DNA of 64,000 nucleotides from an uncultured Oscillospiraceae bacterium. GTDB lineage: Bacteria > Bacillota > Clostridia > Oscillospirales > Acutalibacteraceae. The stretch lies in contig CAJJLZ010000007.1 of NCBI GenBank assembly GCA_905192745.1, forward strand, positions 1-64,000. Reading direction: 5' to 3'. A program made the translations under genes and the position numbers. Positions 51,728 through 60,718 of the stretch are shown here, in pieces; within the stretch, counting starts at the first letter, position 1, and every line of letters starts with the position of its first letter. The notes beneath the pieces were generated by a model. The model was not told the DNA's origin and did no database searches. It saw only the letters and a program-made list of their open reading frames with translations.

Positions 51728-53266
51728 CCGCTCCAGAAAAGCCAGCGTCTCGGCCCGGCCCGTCAGCTCCTCAAGCAGGCAGAGGGCGCGGTGATCCTGC
51801 AGGGCGTCCCGGAACACCGACAGCCGCAGGGATTCGGTGCAGCCCTCCCCCTCCGGATAGACCGAGAACGGATCGCCCGAGGGAAAGCCCCGGCCGGCGT
51901 CGGTGCAGGCATAAGGGTCCACCCCTTCCAGCGAATACTGGGTGTTGTAGAAGTTGTAGCCCCATTGGAGGAAGCCCTTCAGCCCGAATTTATAGCACAG
52001 CAGCCCGGCGACCCGGTTGCGGTAGGAAGGCATGGCCAGGAAGCGGTTGGGCACCGCCTCATACTGTGCGCAGCAGTAATACCCCCACAGCGGGGACACG
52101 TTCTTTTCCAGAAACGGGTCGATATGGTTCAGCGCCACCACCGGGTCGCTGACCCCGCTTTGATGATAGACCTCGTAATCCGACATGGCGTCCATCACCG
52201 GATAGCCCGGCAGATACTGCTTCAGGAGCGCGGCGGCGGCCGTATAGGCTTCCAGATGCTCCTTGCCCGGCTCATCCGACACATGGAGATAACAACTGTC
52301 CGCCGCCCCTTCCCGCCGGAGGAAATCGTTCAGCGCCGGAAGGAACGCCGCGAGAAAACGGCGGTATCCCTCCCCTCCGCCGGGGGTGTCCCAGCCGAAG
52401 ATCCGGGTTTCGGCGGCGTCTTTTCCAAACGACGCCATGATTTTCGGGGCGTATTTCGCTCCCCACTGGCTGAAGAAATGGGACAGTTCAAATCGGTTGA
52501 TCCCGCAGCGGCGGGCCATGGCGAACCAGCGGGAAAGCCGCTCGAAGCCAAAGCGATACCGGCCGTCCTCCACCGTCACCTCCACCAGCTGGCAGGTCAG
52601 CCGGTCGCCGCCCACCCGCGTATCTAGCGGCGGGGTGAACAGCGGGGTATAGAGAAGATTGATCCCGTAATCCGCCGCCGTTTTTACATACCGCTCCAGC
52701 ACTGTCCAGAACCGTTCGCTGAACATTTCTGCGCCGTGAACCCGCGCGATGCCGTCGCAGTGCAGCCATTGGGTGAACAGCAGCCGCTGCTCCGGAAGGA
52801 AGGCGGGAATTACCTCCAGCGTCACCGTACCGGACGCCGTTTCCCCGTCCGCCGTCACCGAAACGCGGACCGTATGCTTCCCGGCGGGGAGCGCCTCCCC
52901 CTGTCCGTCCACGGTCAGCCACAGGCTCTCCCAGCGGCGGGGCAGATACCGCACCGCGTTTCCGTCCAGTGTCTTCAGCACATCGGGGACCATCCCCGGT
53001 TCGGTAAGAAGATAATCGTCCGCCTTCTCATAGCACGGGAATTCGCAGGGGACCAGACCGACCTGCTTCACCGTAATATACGGGGCGAGATCCCCCTCCA
53101 CCGTAACCGCCGCCTCGCACCGGCCCCAGTTCTCCTTATCCGCGAAAAAGGCCGCCTGCCAGGAAAAGCGTTCGTTCTGAAAAAGCGACGAAGCGGCGAG
53201 CGCGCCGTCCGGTTCCTTTTGCGGGAACACCTTTTCCAGCGAGTGGAGCATTTTGAGTTTCAGCAT
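51725..53266 (-). CDS. DUF4091 glycoside-hydrolase-like protein, C-terminus cut by in-frame TGA
   Basis: 513 residues to the TGA. An N-terminal beta domain (~1-160) precedes a TIM-barrel-like domain with TQWLHCDGIARVHG, FELSHFFSQWGAKY, YLHVSDEPGKEHLEAY (probable catalytic Asp-Glu pair) and a closing GFLQWGYNFYNTQYSLEGV. The DUF4091 barrel is related to GH123-type hexosaminidases; the true substrate is unknown. ATG at 53266 has GGAGG 8 nt upstream. The stop falls 33 codons before the apparent family C-terminus, so the gene may be damaged, though all barrel motifs remain. It follows GH20 by 41 bp. Confidence 0.85.
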   Translation of the reverse strand: MLKLKMLHSLEKVFPQKEPDGALAASSLFQNERFSWQAAFFADKENWGRCEAAVTVEGDLAPYITVKQVGLVPCEFPCYEKADDYLLTEPGMVPDVLKTLDGNAVRYLPRRWESLWLTVDGQGEALPAGKHTVRVSVTADGETASGTVTLEVIPAFLPEQRLLFTQWLHCDGIARVHGAEMFSERFWTVLERYVKTAADYGINLLYTPLFTPPLDTRVGGDRLTCQLVEVTVEDGRYRFGFERLSRWFAMARRCGINRFELSHFFSQWGAKYAPKIMASFGKDAAETRIFGWDTPGGGEGYRRFLAAFLPALNDFLRREGAADSCYLHVSDEPGKEHLEAYTAAAALLKQYLPGYPVMDAMSDYEVYHQSGVSDPVVALNHIDPFLEKNVSPLWGYYCCAQYEAVPNRFLAMPSYRNRVAGLLCYKFGLKGFLQWGYNFYNTQYSLEGVDPYACTDAGRGFPSGDPFSVYPEGEGCTESLRLSVFRDALQDHRALCLLEELTGRAETLAFLER

Positions 53267-53307
53267 GCTTTCTTCCTCCATTCATATTCTGTGCGGGCGT
53301 ACCGCCG

Positions 53308-55179
53308 TTAAATCACCGCTCCGGACACGTTGAGCGCCCAGTTGTTGCAGGCCGTGATCTTCCGTTCCCCGTCGTCCTCGCGGCAGTCGAAGTACAGGCG
53401 TTCCGCCTCCAGCTCCTCCAGTGCAGCGGCCTCACCGTTCAAATAGGCCGATACCCGGCGGGCCGCGCTGCGGGCGCGGGAAGCGACGCCGGCGATACGG
53501 ATATCCTGCACCTCAAAGCCGAAGCCCTTGCTTTCCTTCATCCATTGGGTTTCCACGCAGCGCAGGAAACGGTCGGCCCGCCGGGCGATCTCCGGCAGCA
53601 CCTCGTCCGCGAGCCGGCGGAGCTCCGCCCGGTCTCCCCCGTCGTACGCCTTTTTCAGCCGGACGCCGACCGACGCCTTGAGGCTCAGCGTATCGCACAA
53701 GGCCGCCAGAGCGTCGAAAAGATAGGCGTACCGCCCGCCCTTTGCCGCCGCTTCGGAAAGCGCCGCCGCGGTTTTCTCATAGTACGCGTCGAAGCTCTCG
53801 TCCGCGTGCCGGTCGAACAGGCCGGTCATTGGATCGTTGAACAGCAGATATTTGCTGGGGTTGCAGGCGGCCCATTCGGGATCGCCCTCCACGAAATCCG
53901 GCAGGTCCAGCTTGAGAAAATCCGCCCAGTCCCCGCCGGTGCAGACGGCGAAGCGGGAAGCCAGCTCCTCTTCGGTAATGCCGGGATTAAAACCAAGCTC
54001 CGCGAAGAGCTGGACTACCGGCATCATCGAATAAAGGCTCGCGTCGCTGCCGTTGTCCCCCCAGGCGGTGGTGAAAATCCGTTTGACCCCATACCGGCGG
54101 CAGGCGTCCAGCGCCAGGCGGGATACCTTCAGGCTGTAATACAGGCCGGGGGCGTAGCCGCTCCATTTCCAGGCGCCGCCCGCGAAAATCAGCTCGTTGG
54201 GCAGACTGATCTGCTTGCGGAAATTGTCGTCGTAGACCGACTGCCGGTTTGCGTAATAATCCCAGTAGACCATCGAAACATCCGACGGTGCCCGGTTCAG
54301 CAGAGAGGCATCGATCCCCTCCTGCGGGCAGTAGCCGTCCCCGGCGAGGGTAAAGAACATATCATTCCACAGCATCGGCTTGAAATCGTACTGCCGGCAG
54401 AGGGCGGTCACCTTTTCCAGATGGCGGCACATGATGTCGATGCTGGGGGTGTCGCCGTACAGATTTTTATATTTGCCCCGGCCGAGGTTCATCGCTTCGT
54501 CCATCCCGATGTGGATACGGCGGCTGCGGAACGCTTCCCGGCAGGCGCGGATCATCTTTTCAATCAGGGCGTAGGTTTTGCCGTAGTCCGCCGTCAGGAT
54601 ATCGTCGATATCCTTCACGTCACGATAGGCGTTCCAGCGCAGGGCGCAGGGAAGGTGGGCCAGCGTCTGGATGCAGGGAACCATCTCGATCCCGAAATCC
54701 GCCGCGTAGGCGTCCAGCTCCCGCAGCTCCTCCCGGGTATAGCGGCCGCGCATATACCCAAAATAGGGTTCGTCCTCCAGCTCGTAGGTATCCTCGGTAT
54801 ACAGCATCAGGGTATTATGGCCCATCAGCGCCAGCTGGCGGATCATATCCTTCACCGTCGCCAGAGTGGGAACCGCGTTGCGGGAGCAGTCGAGCATCAG
54901 GCCGTTGCCCTCAAAAACCGAGGTCTGCTCCAGCGCCAAATTTTTCTCCGCCCCATGCTCGACTGCCAGACCGAGACCGCGGAACAGATACGCCCGTTCC
55001 GAATAAGCGACGGAAAGAACGTCCCCCTCTCTTTTCACAGAAAGGCCGGGGGCCTCCCCCGGGAGCAGGCGGAGCGTCAGCCCTTCGTCCCCGCCGTCCG
55101 CCTGAAGCTGGTGCAGAATCTCCTTCACCGCGGCGTCCGCCCCGGCACTTTGAATTTTCAGCCCTGTCTGATTGGTCAC
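53308..55179 (-). CDS. GH20 family beta-N-acetylhexosaminidase
   Basis: 623 residues, no signal peptide, so cytoplasmic. An N-terminal GH20b-like domain is followed by the barrel with GNGLMLDCSRNAVPTLATVK, TEDTYELEDEPYFGYMRGRY and the catalytic Asp-Glu D227-E228 in RIHIGMDEAMNLGRG. Later WNDMFF and WGDNGSDASLYS match the sugar pocket. It removes terminal GlcNAc or GalNAc by substrate-assisted catalysis, probably from imported oligosaccharides. The start is GTG at 55179 with GGGAGG 7 nt upstream. First gene of a three-gene operon with DUF4091 and DUF4432. Confidence 0.92.
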   Translation of the reverse strand: MTNQTGLKIQSAGADAAVKEILHQLQADGGDEGLTLRLLPGEAPGLSVKREGDVLSVAYSERAYLFRGLGLAVEHGAEKNLALEQTSVFEGNGLMLDCSRNAVPTLATVKDMIRQLALMGHNTLMLYTEDTYELEDEPYFGYMRGRYTREELRELDAYAADFGIEMVPCIQTLAHLPCALRWNAYRDVKDIDDILTADYGKTYALIEKMIRACREAFRSRRIHIGMDEAMNLGRGKYKNLYGDTPSIDIMCRHLEKVTALCRQYDFKPMLWNDMFFTLAGDGYCPQEGIDASLLNRAPSDVSMVYWDYYANRQSVYDDNFRKQISLPNELIFAGGAWKWSGYAPGLYYSLKVSRLALDACRRYGVKRIFTTAWGDNGSDASLYSMMPVVQLFAELGFNPGITEEELASRFAVCTGGDWADFLKLDLPDFVEGDPEWAACNPSKYLLFNDPMTGLFDRHADESFDAYYEKTAAALSEAAAKGGRYAYLFDALAALCDTLSLKASVGVRLKKAYDGGDRAELRRLADEVLPEIARRADRFLRCVETQWMKESKGFGFEVQDIRIAGVASRARSAARRVSAYLNGEAAALEELEAERLYFDCREDDGERKITACNNWALNVSGAVI

Positions 55180-55268
55180 GGTTGTTCCTCCCTGTCTTTC
55201 AAACGGCTGGACGGAGGGCATTCCCCTTCCGCCGCCATTTCCATTTCTTTCAAATCGGGTATGCGCTC

Positions 55269-55297
55269 ATTATAGAGGAACCTCCCACCGGGCGCAA
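55269..55297 (-). promoter_or_regulatory. Promoter of the GH20 operon
   Basis: Minus strand TTGCGC, 17 bp, TATAAT, 90 bp before the GTG start. Confidence 0.6.
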
Positions 55298-55340
55298 TAG
55301 TGTTTTCTGACTTTTTCCGGTACAATTTCTTTTTTCCTTT

Positions 55341-55376
55341 TATGTCGTTTTATGTCGTTATGTCGTTATGTCGTTC
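55341..55376. repeat. Four direct repeats of TATGTCGTT in a divergent spacer
   Basis: Copies of TATGTCGTT repeat at 10, 8 and 8 bp steps, between the GH20 promoter and the promoter of GNAT-GH2. They may be regulator binding sites or slippage products. Confidence 0.75.
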
Positions 55377-55425
55377 ATACCGTCTATGCCGTTTGTCAAA
55401 AGTGCTTCCGGTGAACAAAATTCTC

Positions 55426-55454
55426 TTGTAATTTTTCGATGTTCCCGTTATGAT
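55426..55454 (+). promoter_or_regulatory. Promoter of the GNAT-GH2 operon
   Basis: TTGTAA, 17 bp, TATGAT, 53 bp before the ATG. Confidence 0.6.
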
Positions 55455-55506
55455 TAAGAACAGGCTTCACCCGACCATTATCGCCTCAGGAAAGGACGGT
55501 TTTCTC

Positions 55507-55989
55507 ATGCCGGATATGCTGGTAAAACTGTATGAGCTGGATCGATACAAGGACAACCGGGAACAGCTCCGTGCGCAGGGTATTTCCATCCAGCCCGCGA
55601 TGGCCGCCAACCTCAGCCGGATCCGCCGCTGGATTCTGGAGCATTTCAGCGAAGGCTGGGCGGACGAGGCGACGCAGGCGGTTCTCGCCTCCCCCTGCCG
55701 CTGCCTTCTGGCCGTGCGGGACGGGGAAGAAGGCGGCCGGGAAATCCTCGGCTTTGCCTGCTACGACACCACCGCCAAGGGCTTCTTCGGCCCGACCGGC
55801 GTGAGCGAAGCCGCCCGCGGCCTCGGCGTAGGCAGGGCGCTGTTGCTCGGCACCCTGCGGAATATGGAGGCGGCCGGCTACGCCTACGCCGTTATCGGCT
55901 GGGTGGGCCCCGCCAAATTTTACGAAACCTGCTGCGGCGCCGCCCTGATTGAAAATTCCGACCCCGGATATTACCGCAATACGCTGTGA
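55507..55989 (+). CDS. GNAT family N-acetyltransferase
   Basis: 160 residues. The acetyl-CoA-binding turn is visible in FFGPTGVSEAARGLGVGRAL (a variant of Q/RxxGxG/A), followed by LLLGTLRNMEAAGYAYAVIG and a FYETCCGAALIENS C-terminal part. The N-terminal ~60 residues include a repeat of charged helices. The substrate is unknown; linkage to a beta-galactosidase and GH20 suggests acetylation of a sugar or amino-sugar, but that is inference. ATG at 55507 is chosen (AAAGGA ~10 nt upstream) over 55450. GH2 follows by 45 bp. Confidence 0.88.
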   Translation: MPDMLVKLYELDRYKDNREQLRAQGISIQPAMAANLSRIRRWILEHFSEGWADEATQAVLASPCRCLLAVRDGEEGGREILGFACYDTTAKGFFGPTGVSEAARGLGVGRALLLGTLRNMEAAGYAYAVIGWVGPAKFYETCCGAALIENSDPGYYRNTL

Positions 55990-56034
55990 CATTCCCGGTG
56001 TATAAAATTGCAGAACTGTGAGAGGAGAAGCGCC

Positions 56035-59031
56035 ATGTCTTTCGAATGGTTTCACGAAAACCCCGCCGCCCTCCATGTGGGCACAATGGTCAACCGCGCA
56101 TACTACATCCCCTGTGCCGACGCGGCAGAGGCCCTGTCCCGTCCGGAGATATCCTCCCGCTGCCGGCTGCTGAACGGCGACTGGCGGTTCCGGTATTATG
56201 AAAGCGTCCATGATCTTCCGGCGGAATTTCCCGCCGCCCTGCCGGAGGACTGGGATACGGTTCCCGTCCCCTCCGTCTGGCAGACGCAGGGCTATGACCG
56301 GCATCAATATACCAATATCCGGTATCCCTTCCCTTACGATCCGCCGTATGTTCCCCGGGAGAACCCCTGCGGGCTGTATTCCCTCACCTTTGCCGACCGG
56401 GCGGACGGGATGCGCCGCTTTCTGTATTTCGAGGGAGTGGACTCCTGCTTTTATCTGTTTCTGAACGGACGGTTCGTCGGCTACAGCCAGGTTTCCCATT
56501 CCTCCAGCGAATTCGACGTCACGGACTTTCTGCGGGACGGGGACAACGAGCTGCTGGTGCTGGTGCTCAAATGGTGCGACGGCAGCTATCTCGAGGATCA
56601 GGACAAGCTGCGGATGTCCGGCATTTTCCGGGACGTAACTCTGCTCAGCCGTCCGGCCGCGCAGGTGCGGGATTATTTCGTCGCCGCCGATCTGAGTGAG
56701 GACAACGCGTCGGCCGTAATCCGGGTTACGCTCGAAAAGACCGAGCCGTCCCTTCCGGTTCGTCTGACGCTCTATGCGCCGGACGGCGCGCCGCTCGCCG
56801 TGCAGAAAACCACGGGCGACCGGGCCGCTTTCCCGCTGGAAGCCCCGGTTTTATGGAACGCGGAATCTCCCCGGCTCTACACCCTGCTGATCGAGACCGA
56901 CAGGGAGGCCGTCTCCCAGCGGGTTGGCGTCCGCCGGGTGGAAACTCGGGACGGCGTTCTGCTGGTAAACGGCACGCCGGTCAAATTCCGGGGCGTTAAC
57001 CGTCACGACAGCGACCCGGTGACCGGATATGTCATCAGCCGGGAGCAGGCGCTCCGCGATCTGCGGCTGATGAAGGAGCATAACGTCAACGCGATCCGCA
57101 CCAGCCATTATCCCAACGCCCCCTGGTTTGCGGAGCTTTGCGCCGAACACGGCTTTTACGTCATTGCCGAGGCCGATCTCGAATCCCACGGTACGGTAGA
57201 GCTGTATGGGATGGACATCCCGTGGGAGGCGAAATTCTCTCTGCTCGCCAACGACCCGCGGTTCCGCGAAGCGACCCTCGACCGGGTACAGCGAAGCGTG
57301 ATCCGGGACAAGAACTGCGCCGCCGTCCTCTTCTGGAGTCTGGGCAACGAAGCGGGATTCGGTGAAAACTTCGAGTACGCCGCCCGCTGGGTGAAGGAAT
57401 ACGACCCCTCCCGGCTCGTTCATTACGAGGGATACCACCATTCCGACCCCGCGAGGAAAAGCGATCTGAGCTGTATCGATGTGGGGAGCTATATGTATCC
57501 CTCTTTCGCCACCATCGAGGAATATTTCACGGACGCCGATGCCAAGCCGCTGGTGCTGTGCGAATACATCCACGCCATGGGCAACAGCTCCGGCGACGCG
57601 GAGGATTACTGGCAGATGATGGAGCACTATCCCGGCTTCTGCGGCGGCTTTGTCTGGGAATGGTGCGACCACGCGATGGAGCTTCGCCGGGATGAAAAGG
57701 GAAAGCCCTGCTACGGCTATGGCGGCGACTTCGGGGAAGTCCTGCACGACGGCAATTTCTGTGTGGACGGGCTGGTCTCCCCCGACCGGATACCCCACAC
57801 CAGCCTGATGGAATACAAAAACGTCATCCGCCCGGCGCGCGCCGTCTGGGCGGACGATACCCATACCGCCCTTTCCTTCCGCAATTATCTGGACTTTACC
57901 CCGCTGGATCAGGCGCTGACCGGGGAATACGAGGTCAGCCATAACGGTGCGGTCATCGGGACCGGACGGTTCGAGCTGCCCGCCGTTCCCCCTCACGGGG
58001 AGGGGACGATCCCCTGCCCGGCCGCCGGTTTCCCCGCAGAGGGCGACGTGCGGCTGCGGCTGATCTACCGACAGAAGGGCGACGCTTCCCTGACCAAAGC
58101 GGGGATGGAGCGCGGCTTCGACCAGCTGATCGTCCGGGAAGCGGCCGCGGTTCCGCCCGCTTTGCAGACGGGGGCGCTGCATATTGAGGAAACGCCGCAG
58201 GCTTTCCGGATTGCCGGGCCGGGCTTTGCTTACGCCTTCAGTAAAAGGACCGGGACGATGGAACGCATGGACCGGGACGGGAAGCCCTGCCTGCAAAAGC
58301 CGATGGAATGGAACATCTGGCGCGCGCCGATCGATAACGACCGGGAGGTTCGGGCCAAATGGCGGGCGGCCGGTCTGGACCGCGCGGCGGTCCGGGTTTA
58401 TGAGACGGACGCCCGGATGGAAAACGGTCTGGCCGTGCTGTGCGCCCGGCTGATGCTTGGCGCGGCCGCTCTCCAGCGCATTCTCGACATCGACGTCCGC
58501 TGGACGGTAGACGCCGCCGGCGTCGTGGCCCTCGATGCTCACTGCCGCCGGAATACCGACATGCCCTTCCTGCCCCGTTTCGGACTCCGCCTGTTCCTGC
58601 CCGAAGCCTGGGATCAGGTCAGCTACACCGGCTACGGCCCGCAGGAGAGTTATATCGACAAGCATCACCTCAGCTGGTACGGCCGTTTCTCCTCCACCGT
58701 CAGCGGGATGCATGTGGATTATATCCGCCCGCAGGAAAACGGCAGCCACTGGGGCTGCACCGAAGCGGCGGTGACCGACGCCGCCGGACGGGGCTTCCGG
58801 GCGGTGGGCGGCGCGCCCTTCTCCTTCAGCGTCTCCCCCTATACGCAGGAGGAGCTGGCCGGAAAGGCCCACAACTACGAACTGGAAACGAGCGGCATGA
58901 CCGTCTGGTGTCTGGACGGCTTCCACAGCGGCATCGGCTCCGCGAGCTGCGGCCCCGAGCTTCAGGGGCAATATTCCCTGACGGCGGAGACCTTCGATTT
59001 CGCCCTTACCCTCCAGCCGCTGGAGCCCTGA
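56035..59031 (+). CDS. GH2 family beta-galactosidase (LacZ type)
   Basis: 998 residues with the five-domain LacZ layout: sugar-binding domain (DWDTVPVPSVWQTQGYDRHQ), Ig-like domain, TIM barrel with NRHDSDPVTGY, acid/base E439 in FWSLGNEAGFGENF and nucleophile E510 in LCEYIHAMGNSSGD, then a second Ig domain and the beta-sandwich Bgal_small domain (YTGYGPQESYIDKHHLSWYG). No signal peptide; cytoplasmic. It hydrolyses terminal beta-galactosides such as lactose or host-glycan galactose. AGAGGAG is 7-8 nt before the ATG. Together with GH20 across the divergent spacer it fits breakdown of Gal-GlcNAc type (milk or mucin) glycans. Confidence 0.95.
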   Translation: MSFEWFHENPAALHVGTMVNRAYYIPCADAAEALSRPEISSRCRLLNGDWRFRYYESVHDLPAEFPAALPEDWDTVPVPSVWQTQGYDRHQYTNIRYPFPYDPPYVPRENPCGLYSLTFADRADGMRRFLYFEGVDSCFYLFLNGRFVGYSQVSHSSSEFDVTDFLRDGDNELLVLVLKWCDGSYLEDQDKLRMSGIFRDVTLLSRPAAQVRDYFVAADLSEDNASAVIRVTLEKTEPSLPVRLTLYAPDGAPLAVQKTTGDRAAFPLEAPVLWNAESPRLYTLLIETDREAVSQRVGVRRVETRDGVLLVNGTPVKFRGVNRHDSDPVTGYVISREQALRDLRLMKEHNVNAIRTSHYPNAPWFAELCAEHGFYVIAEADLESHGTVELYGMDIPWEAKFSLLANDPRFREATLDRVQRSVIRDKNCAAVLFWSLGNEAGFGENFEYAARWVKEYDPSRLVHYEGYHHSDPARKSDLSCIDVGSYMYPSFATIEEYFTDADAKPLVLCEYIHAMGNSSGDAEDYWQMMEHYPGFCGGFVWEWCDHAMELRRDEKGKPCYGYGGDFGEVLHDGNFCVDGLVSPDRIPHTSLMEYKNVIRPARAVWADDTHTALSFRNYLDFTPLDQALTGEYEVSHNGAVIGTGRFELPAVPPHGEGTIPCPAAGFPAEGDVRLRLIYRQKGDASLTKAGMERGFDQLIVREAAAVPPALQTGALHIEETPQAFRIAGPGFAYAFSKRTGTMERMDRDGKPCLQKPMEWNIWRAPIDNDREVRAKWRAAGLDRAAVRVYETDARMENGLAVLCARLMLGAAALQRILDIDVRWTVDAAGVVALDAHCRRNTDMPFLPRFGLRLFLPEAWDQVSYTGYGPQESYIDKHHLSWYGRFSSTVSGMHVDYIRPQENGSHWGCTEAAVTDAAGRGFRAVGGAPFSFSVSPYTQEELAGKAHNYELETSGMTVWCLDGFHSGIGSASCGPELQGQYSLTAETFDFALTLQPLEP

Positions 59032-59049
59032 GTTTCTGCTTTGGACAAA

Positions 59050-59090
59050 AACCGCCCCGCACAGCCATTGTGCGGGGCGGTTCTCTTTAT
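59050..59090. terminator. Terminator after the GH2 gene
   Basis: AACCGCCCCGCACA, loop GCCAT, complement, then CTCTTTAT. It is convergent with the hydrolase gene. Confidence 0.85.
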
Positions 59091-59115
59091 AGTGCGGCCG
59101 GTAACGGAGGAGGAT

Positions 59116-60045
59116 TCATCCCATCCGTTTTTCCATCCAGGCGGTAACGTCGTCCACGAATTCCTCCCGGTTCAGCTCGTTGTGCAGCTCATGCCGCGCG
59201 CCGGGATACAGCTTCAGGCTGAGGTCCTTTATCCCCGACGCTTCCAGCCAGCCGTATACCTCCCGCACGCCCTTTCCTCTGTCCCCCACCGGATCCTCGT
59301 CCCCCGACAGCAAAATAACCGGCAGGTCCTTCGGCACCTGATCGCTCCATTTCCGTCCGGTCACGGAATCCAGCAGGTGGAACAGATCGCGGAACCCGGC
59401 GTTGGTAAACACAAACCCGCTGTAAGGGTCGTCGGCAAAAGGCCGGTACACCTCGGCGTCCCGGGAAAGCCACTCGTGCCCGGTGACGACGTTTTCAAAG
59501 TTTTTATTGTAATCCTTGAACGCCAGCTTATCCAGCAGCTTTCCCCGCCGCTTTCCGCCCCGGAAAAGGATCATCACATTGGAAAGGAAAATCGCGGCCT
59601 TCACCAGCCTGTTTCTGCCCGACGTACCGCAGCAGAGATAGCCGTTCAGTCCCTCCCCATGGCGGGAAACGTAAAAGCGGGTGAGGAACGACCCCATGCT
59701 GTGACCGAGCAGGAAATACGGCAGATCCGGATACCGCTTCCGCATTTCCGCGCGCAGAGCGTGCTCGTCCTCCATCATATGGATATAGCCGTCCTTCGGC
59801 CCGAAATACCCCAGTTCCTCCGCCGAGGGGGCGGTGCGGCCGTGGCCCAGATGATCGTCCCCGCACACGACAAAGCCGCGTTCCGCCATCTGCTCCGCAA
59901 ACCAGCGGTACCGGCCAATATGTTCGCTCATGCCGTGACAAATCTGTAAAACGGCGCGGGGTTCCCCCTCCGGCTCCCACAGGGTAGCCGCCACGGTATT
60001 GATCCCGTTGGTGCTGGGAAACGTGAAATCCATCGTTTTCGTCAT
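59116..60045 (-). CDS. Alpha/beta hydrolase, monoacylglycerol-lipase/lysophospholipase type
   Basis: 309 residues. Oxyanion and nucleophile regions: QICHGMSEHIGRYRWFAEQM and GHSMGS (nucleophile Ser). The acid is in LSGDEDPVG and the His in GARHELHNE, which matches the MGL/PldB-like Hydrolase_4 family. No signal peptide. It probably cleaves lipid esters or acyl chains; the substrate is unknown. AAGGAG is 7 nt before the ATG. It is transcribed alone. Confidence 0.9.
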   Translation of the reverse strand: MTKTMDFTFPSTNGINTVAATLWEPEGEPRAVLQICHGMSEHIGRYRWFAEQMAERGFVVCGDDHLGHGRTAPSAEELGYFGPKDGYIHMMEDEHALRAEMRKRYPDLPYFLLGHSMGSFLTRFYVSRHGEGLNGYLCCGTSGRNRLVKAAIFLSNVMILFRGGKRRGKLLDKLAFKDYNKNFENVVTGHEWLSRDAEVYRPFADDPYSGFVFTNAGFRDLFHLLDSVTGRKWSDQVPKDLPVILLSGDEDPVGDRGKGVREVYGWLEASGIKDLSLKLYPGARHELHNELNREEFVDDVTAWMEKRMG

Positions 60046-60168
60046 GAGGCTTCTCCTTCCCGGCAGATTCTTTCCCCTTCATTTTAACCGAACGGCCGAC
60101 AAATTACAAGCCTGAAAGACGATTTCCCGTTTTCTGTCTTCTTTCCTGTCTTTCCCGTCCTTCGGAAA

Positions 60169-60195
60169 GGGCGGCGCTCTCAAGAGAGTGCCGCC
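60169..60195 (-). terminator. Hairpin after the small Cys-rich membrane protein gene
   Basis: GGGCGGCGCTCTC pairs with GAGTGCCGCCC with one mismatch; on the minus strand it is followed by TTTCC. Confidence 0.55.
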
Positions 60196-60207
60196 CCGCC
60201 GGATCAG

Positions 60208-60480
60208 TTAACAGCCGCAGCCATTATTGCAGCGCATGCGGTAGATGATGCGGACGATAATCAGCAGCACCAGCCAGACAACGGCCAGCGCGATGATGAT
60301 CGGCAGGATGGTAAGAATCGCCGCAAACAACAGGGCGCCGGCGATCAGACCCGCCGTGAAAACCAGCAGACCGGCCAGCAGACAGGTAATAACCGTCCAC
60401 CAGCAGGCGGAGGAACGGCGGCTCTCGCAGGAGCAGCTTTCGCCGTACAGGGAATCACAGCCATTCCGTTTATCGTTCAA
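60208..60480 (-). CDS. Small Cys-rich membrane protein of unknown function
   Basis: 90 residues. A polar N-terminus with four cysteines (C8, C16, C18 and C26) leads into two closely spaced hydrophobic helices (~27-52 and ~54-78). The C-terminus is basic and ends RMRCNNGCGC, with three more cysteines. The start codon is TTG at 60480, with AGGA about 8 nt upstream. I know no family for it; Cys clusters on both ends may bind metal or form disulfides. A possible terminator follows. It is either a short regulator/chaperone of membrane systems or a spore-coat-like protein; both are guesses. Confidence 0.6.
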   Translation of the reverse strand: MNDKRNGCDSLYGESCSCESRRSSACWWTVITCLLAGLLVFTAGLIAGALLFAAILTILPIIIALAVVWLVLLIIVRIIYRMRCNNGCGC

Positions 60481-60615
60481 GGTAAGAATCCTATCCTTTC
60501 CAACTCGAATGAGGAATCGGCCATGCCGGAATCCGACGCTTTGGAAAAGGCGCTTGTCCGACAGGCCGGGAAACTGCCTTCCTGTCTATCCTATGCCGGG
60601 CCTGTCCAAAGGTGC

Positions 60616-60673
60616 AAAAAACAATGCGCCGGCCAAAGAACCTTTCCCGGAGAAAAGGCACGCCGGCCGGCGC
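60616..60673 (-). terminator. Likely terminator after gdpP
   Basis: Minus strand GGCCGGCGC pairs with an earlier GCGCCGGCC across a 30-nt loop and is followed by ATTGTTTTTTG. Confidence 0.5.
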
Positions 60674-60718
60674 GTTGGAGCGTTCGATTTGTATCCGGTT
60701 TCCCCGGTCCGCCTTACA

